Origin: Diphasiastrum complanatum
Lineage: Eukaryota; Streptophyta; Lycopodiopsida; Lycopodiales; Lycopodiaceae
DNA length: 30,796 nt
Reading direction: 5' to 3'
Assembly (NCBI GenBank): GCA_029204225.1
Contig: MU836297.1
Location: 1-30,796, forward strand
The position numbers and the translations under genes were made by a program. Below are positions 29,542-30,796 of this stretch, piece by piece (the stretch's first letter is position 1; every line of letters starts with the position of its first letter). The notes under the pieces were generated by a model. It was not told the origin of the DNA. It saw nothing but the letters and a program-made list of their open reading frames with translations, and searched no databases.

Positions 29542-30796
29542 AATGCAGGCCCCCAGACTCCAAAGCAATAGGAAACAGAGGATCAACCCCACGAACAAGA
29601 AATGTTCGAGCAGTGACGAAATGAACCTCGAAGGTCAACAAGACAAAGAAGACTTCCAGACCGCTATTCTGACAATCTTCAATGGAGCGAAGACACGCAG
29701 TTTGAGTACTACAGCTTCACAGAAGAGCCAGCAACATACCAAGAAGCTATCCAGAGTCCAGAGGGAGAATTATGGAAACAAACAATGTCAGAAGAGATCG
29801 AGTTGATGAGGCGAAACAAGGCATGGACATTAGAGCCACTGCTTGAAAACAGAAAAGTAGTCGACTGCAAGTGGGTGTACATGAAAAAGCTGAAATCAGA
29901 TGGCACCATTGGCTGCTACAAAGCAAGGCTTGTCTCGAAGGGCTACACGTAGATATGGTGTCGACTATTTCGACACATATTTGCCCATGGTCAAGATGAC
30001 AAGCATCAGGCTGTTCCTTGCATACGCCACACAGTACAATCTGAAAATTCACCAAATTGACATGAAAACAGCCTTTCTCCACAGAGATCTAGAGGAGAAA
30101 ATTTTCATGAAGCAACCTGAAGGCTATGAAGACCCCGACAACAGACAATATGTCTGCTGATTGTAGAGATGGATCTACGGTCTAAAACAGGTATCACGAG
30201 CCTGGTACAAAAAGCTTGATGGTCTTCTGAAGTCTCTAGACTTCAACCTACTCAACCAGACTGTAATGTCTATATCAAAAGAGTAGAAAAGGATTTTGTG
30301 ATACTGACCATTTTCGTGGATGATTCGTTGATGATAGGAAAGTTTTTAATGTTGATCAAAGACACGAAGAGTCAAATTTCTGAAAACTACGAAATCACAG
30401 ATCTTTGAGAAGCAACAAAATGCCTAGGACTGGAGATTAGAAGAGATCGAACAAATGACAAAATGCACGAAACAAGATTGCCAGCCCAAAATCAGAAGAG
30501 GAAGAACAGAAAATGGCAGGTATACCTACCAAAACTTAATCGGTAGTCTGATGTACTTAACAATTTTGTACCAGACCCGATCTGGCCTTCTTTGTTTACG
30601 CATTGAGCCAATTCTCTTCAATCCTGGTCTAGCACAATTGGAAGATAGGCCAAATGAATCCTACAGTATCTGAAGGGTACCCAGAATGTTGGATTAACCT
30701 ACAGAGCTAGAAACGAAGAGAAAGGATTCGAGCTGCATCACTACAGTGATGCAAATTGGTGAGCTGCAAAGATGACAACAAGTCCATTACTGGAGG
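29542..30796 (+). pseudogene. Third copia element: reverse transcriptase and RNase H, broken, cut by window edge
   Basis: After stops at 29539, 29569 and 29614, the frame gives CKWVYMKKLKSDG and KARLVSKGY, then TAG 29951 and a shift. Next come YGVDYFDTYLPMVKMTSIRLF, QIDMKTAFLHRDLEEKIFM and IYGLKQVSRAWYKKL, with TGA/TAG at 30158-30166. The catalytic box reads IFVDDS in place of YVDD. Further shifts follow, then LQYLKGTQ..YSDANW, the start of RNase H, at the window end. The pieces are in the correct order, so this is a decayed full element, not a fragment collection. Confidence 0.88.

Noticed and set aside
1-30796. tRNA or rRNA genes
   Set aside because: I saw no cloverleaf or rRNA core sequence; the Met-tRNA-like words are primer binding sites next to LTRs.

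Overview
The window looks like nuclear DNA of a land plant with a repeat-rich genome. Evidence is the plant-type Ty1/copia and Ty3/gypsy elements with initiator-Met-tRNA primer sites, GT-AG introns, a Helitron Rep-helicase, long GA microsatellites and AT-rich spacers. I cannot name the species. No intact cellular housekeeping gene is visible; nearly everything is transposon or transposon cargo, mostly decayed.

Region 1 (1-12.2 kb) is a nest of LTR retrotransposons. An old plus-strand copia element survives as two integrase pieces (6031-6669 and 11821-about 11885). A Ty3/gypsy element (6670-11815) is inserted between them, flanked by a perfect 5-bp target duplication GATAT. It has lost reverse transcriptase, RNase H and the integrase core. 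A much younger minus-strand copia element (1-6030, left LTR cut by the window edge) landed in the same old copia. It keeps a 1115-codon gag-pol frame but has three one-base shifts in RNase H.

Region 2 (about 11.9-14.4 kb) is a minus-strand element: a candidate 300-bp LTR, a polypurine tract, several hundred codons of unrecognised protein in broken frames, and a retropepsin-like domain. No reverse transcriptase is visible.

Region 3 (about 14.45-25.2 kb) is the unusual part. It is AT-rich and carries three decayed genes on the plus strand: a protein kinase (17695-19132), a Helitron-type Rep plus PIF1-like helicase (about 19700-23469) and an intron-containing GIY-YIG nuclease (23611-24819). Upstream of the kinase lie a 230-bp tandem pair and three long tandem copies of the kinase 5' flank, one of which carries a piece of the kinase gene's own start. 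This is most simply read as one large Helitron-like element with kinase and nuclease cargo, but its termini are not proven.

Region 4 (25.3-27.55 kb) has no genes. It holds a 1.3-kb stretch crowded with a GATCGAAAT-like word on both strands, then a composite repeat with three long GA tracts.

Region 5 (27.75 kb to the end) is a third copia element, plus strand, truncated at its 5' end and by the window edge. At least ten stop codons interrupt it, all TAG or TGA, as expected from C-to-T decay of methylated cytosines.

Most frameshifts between 9.8 and 24.6 kb can be cancelled by changing one base in or beside an A or T run. Genuine decay and uncorrected homopolymer sequencing errors are therefore both possible.
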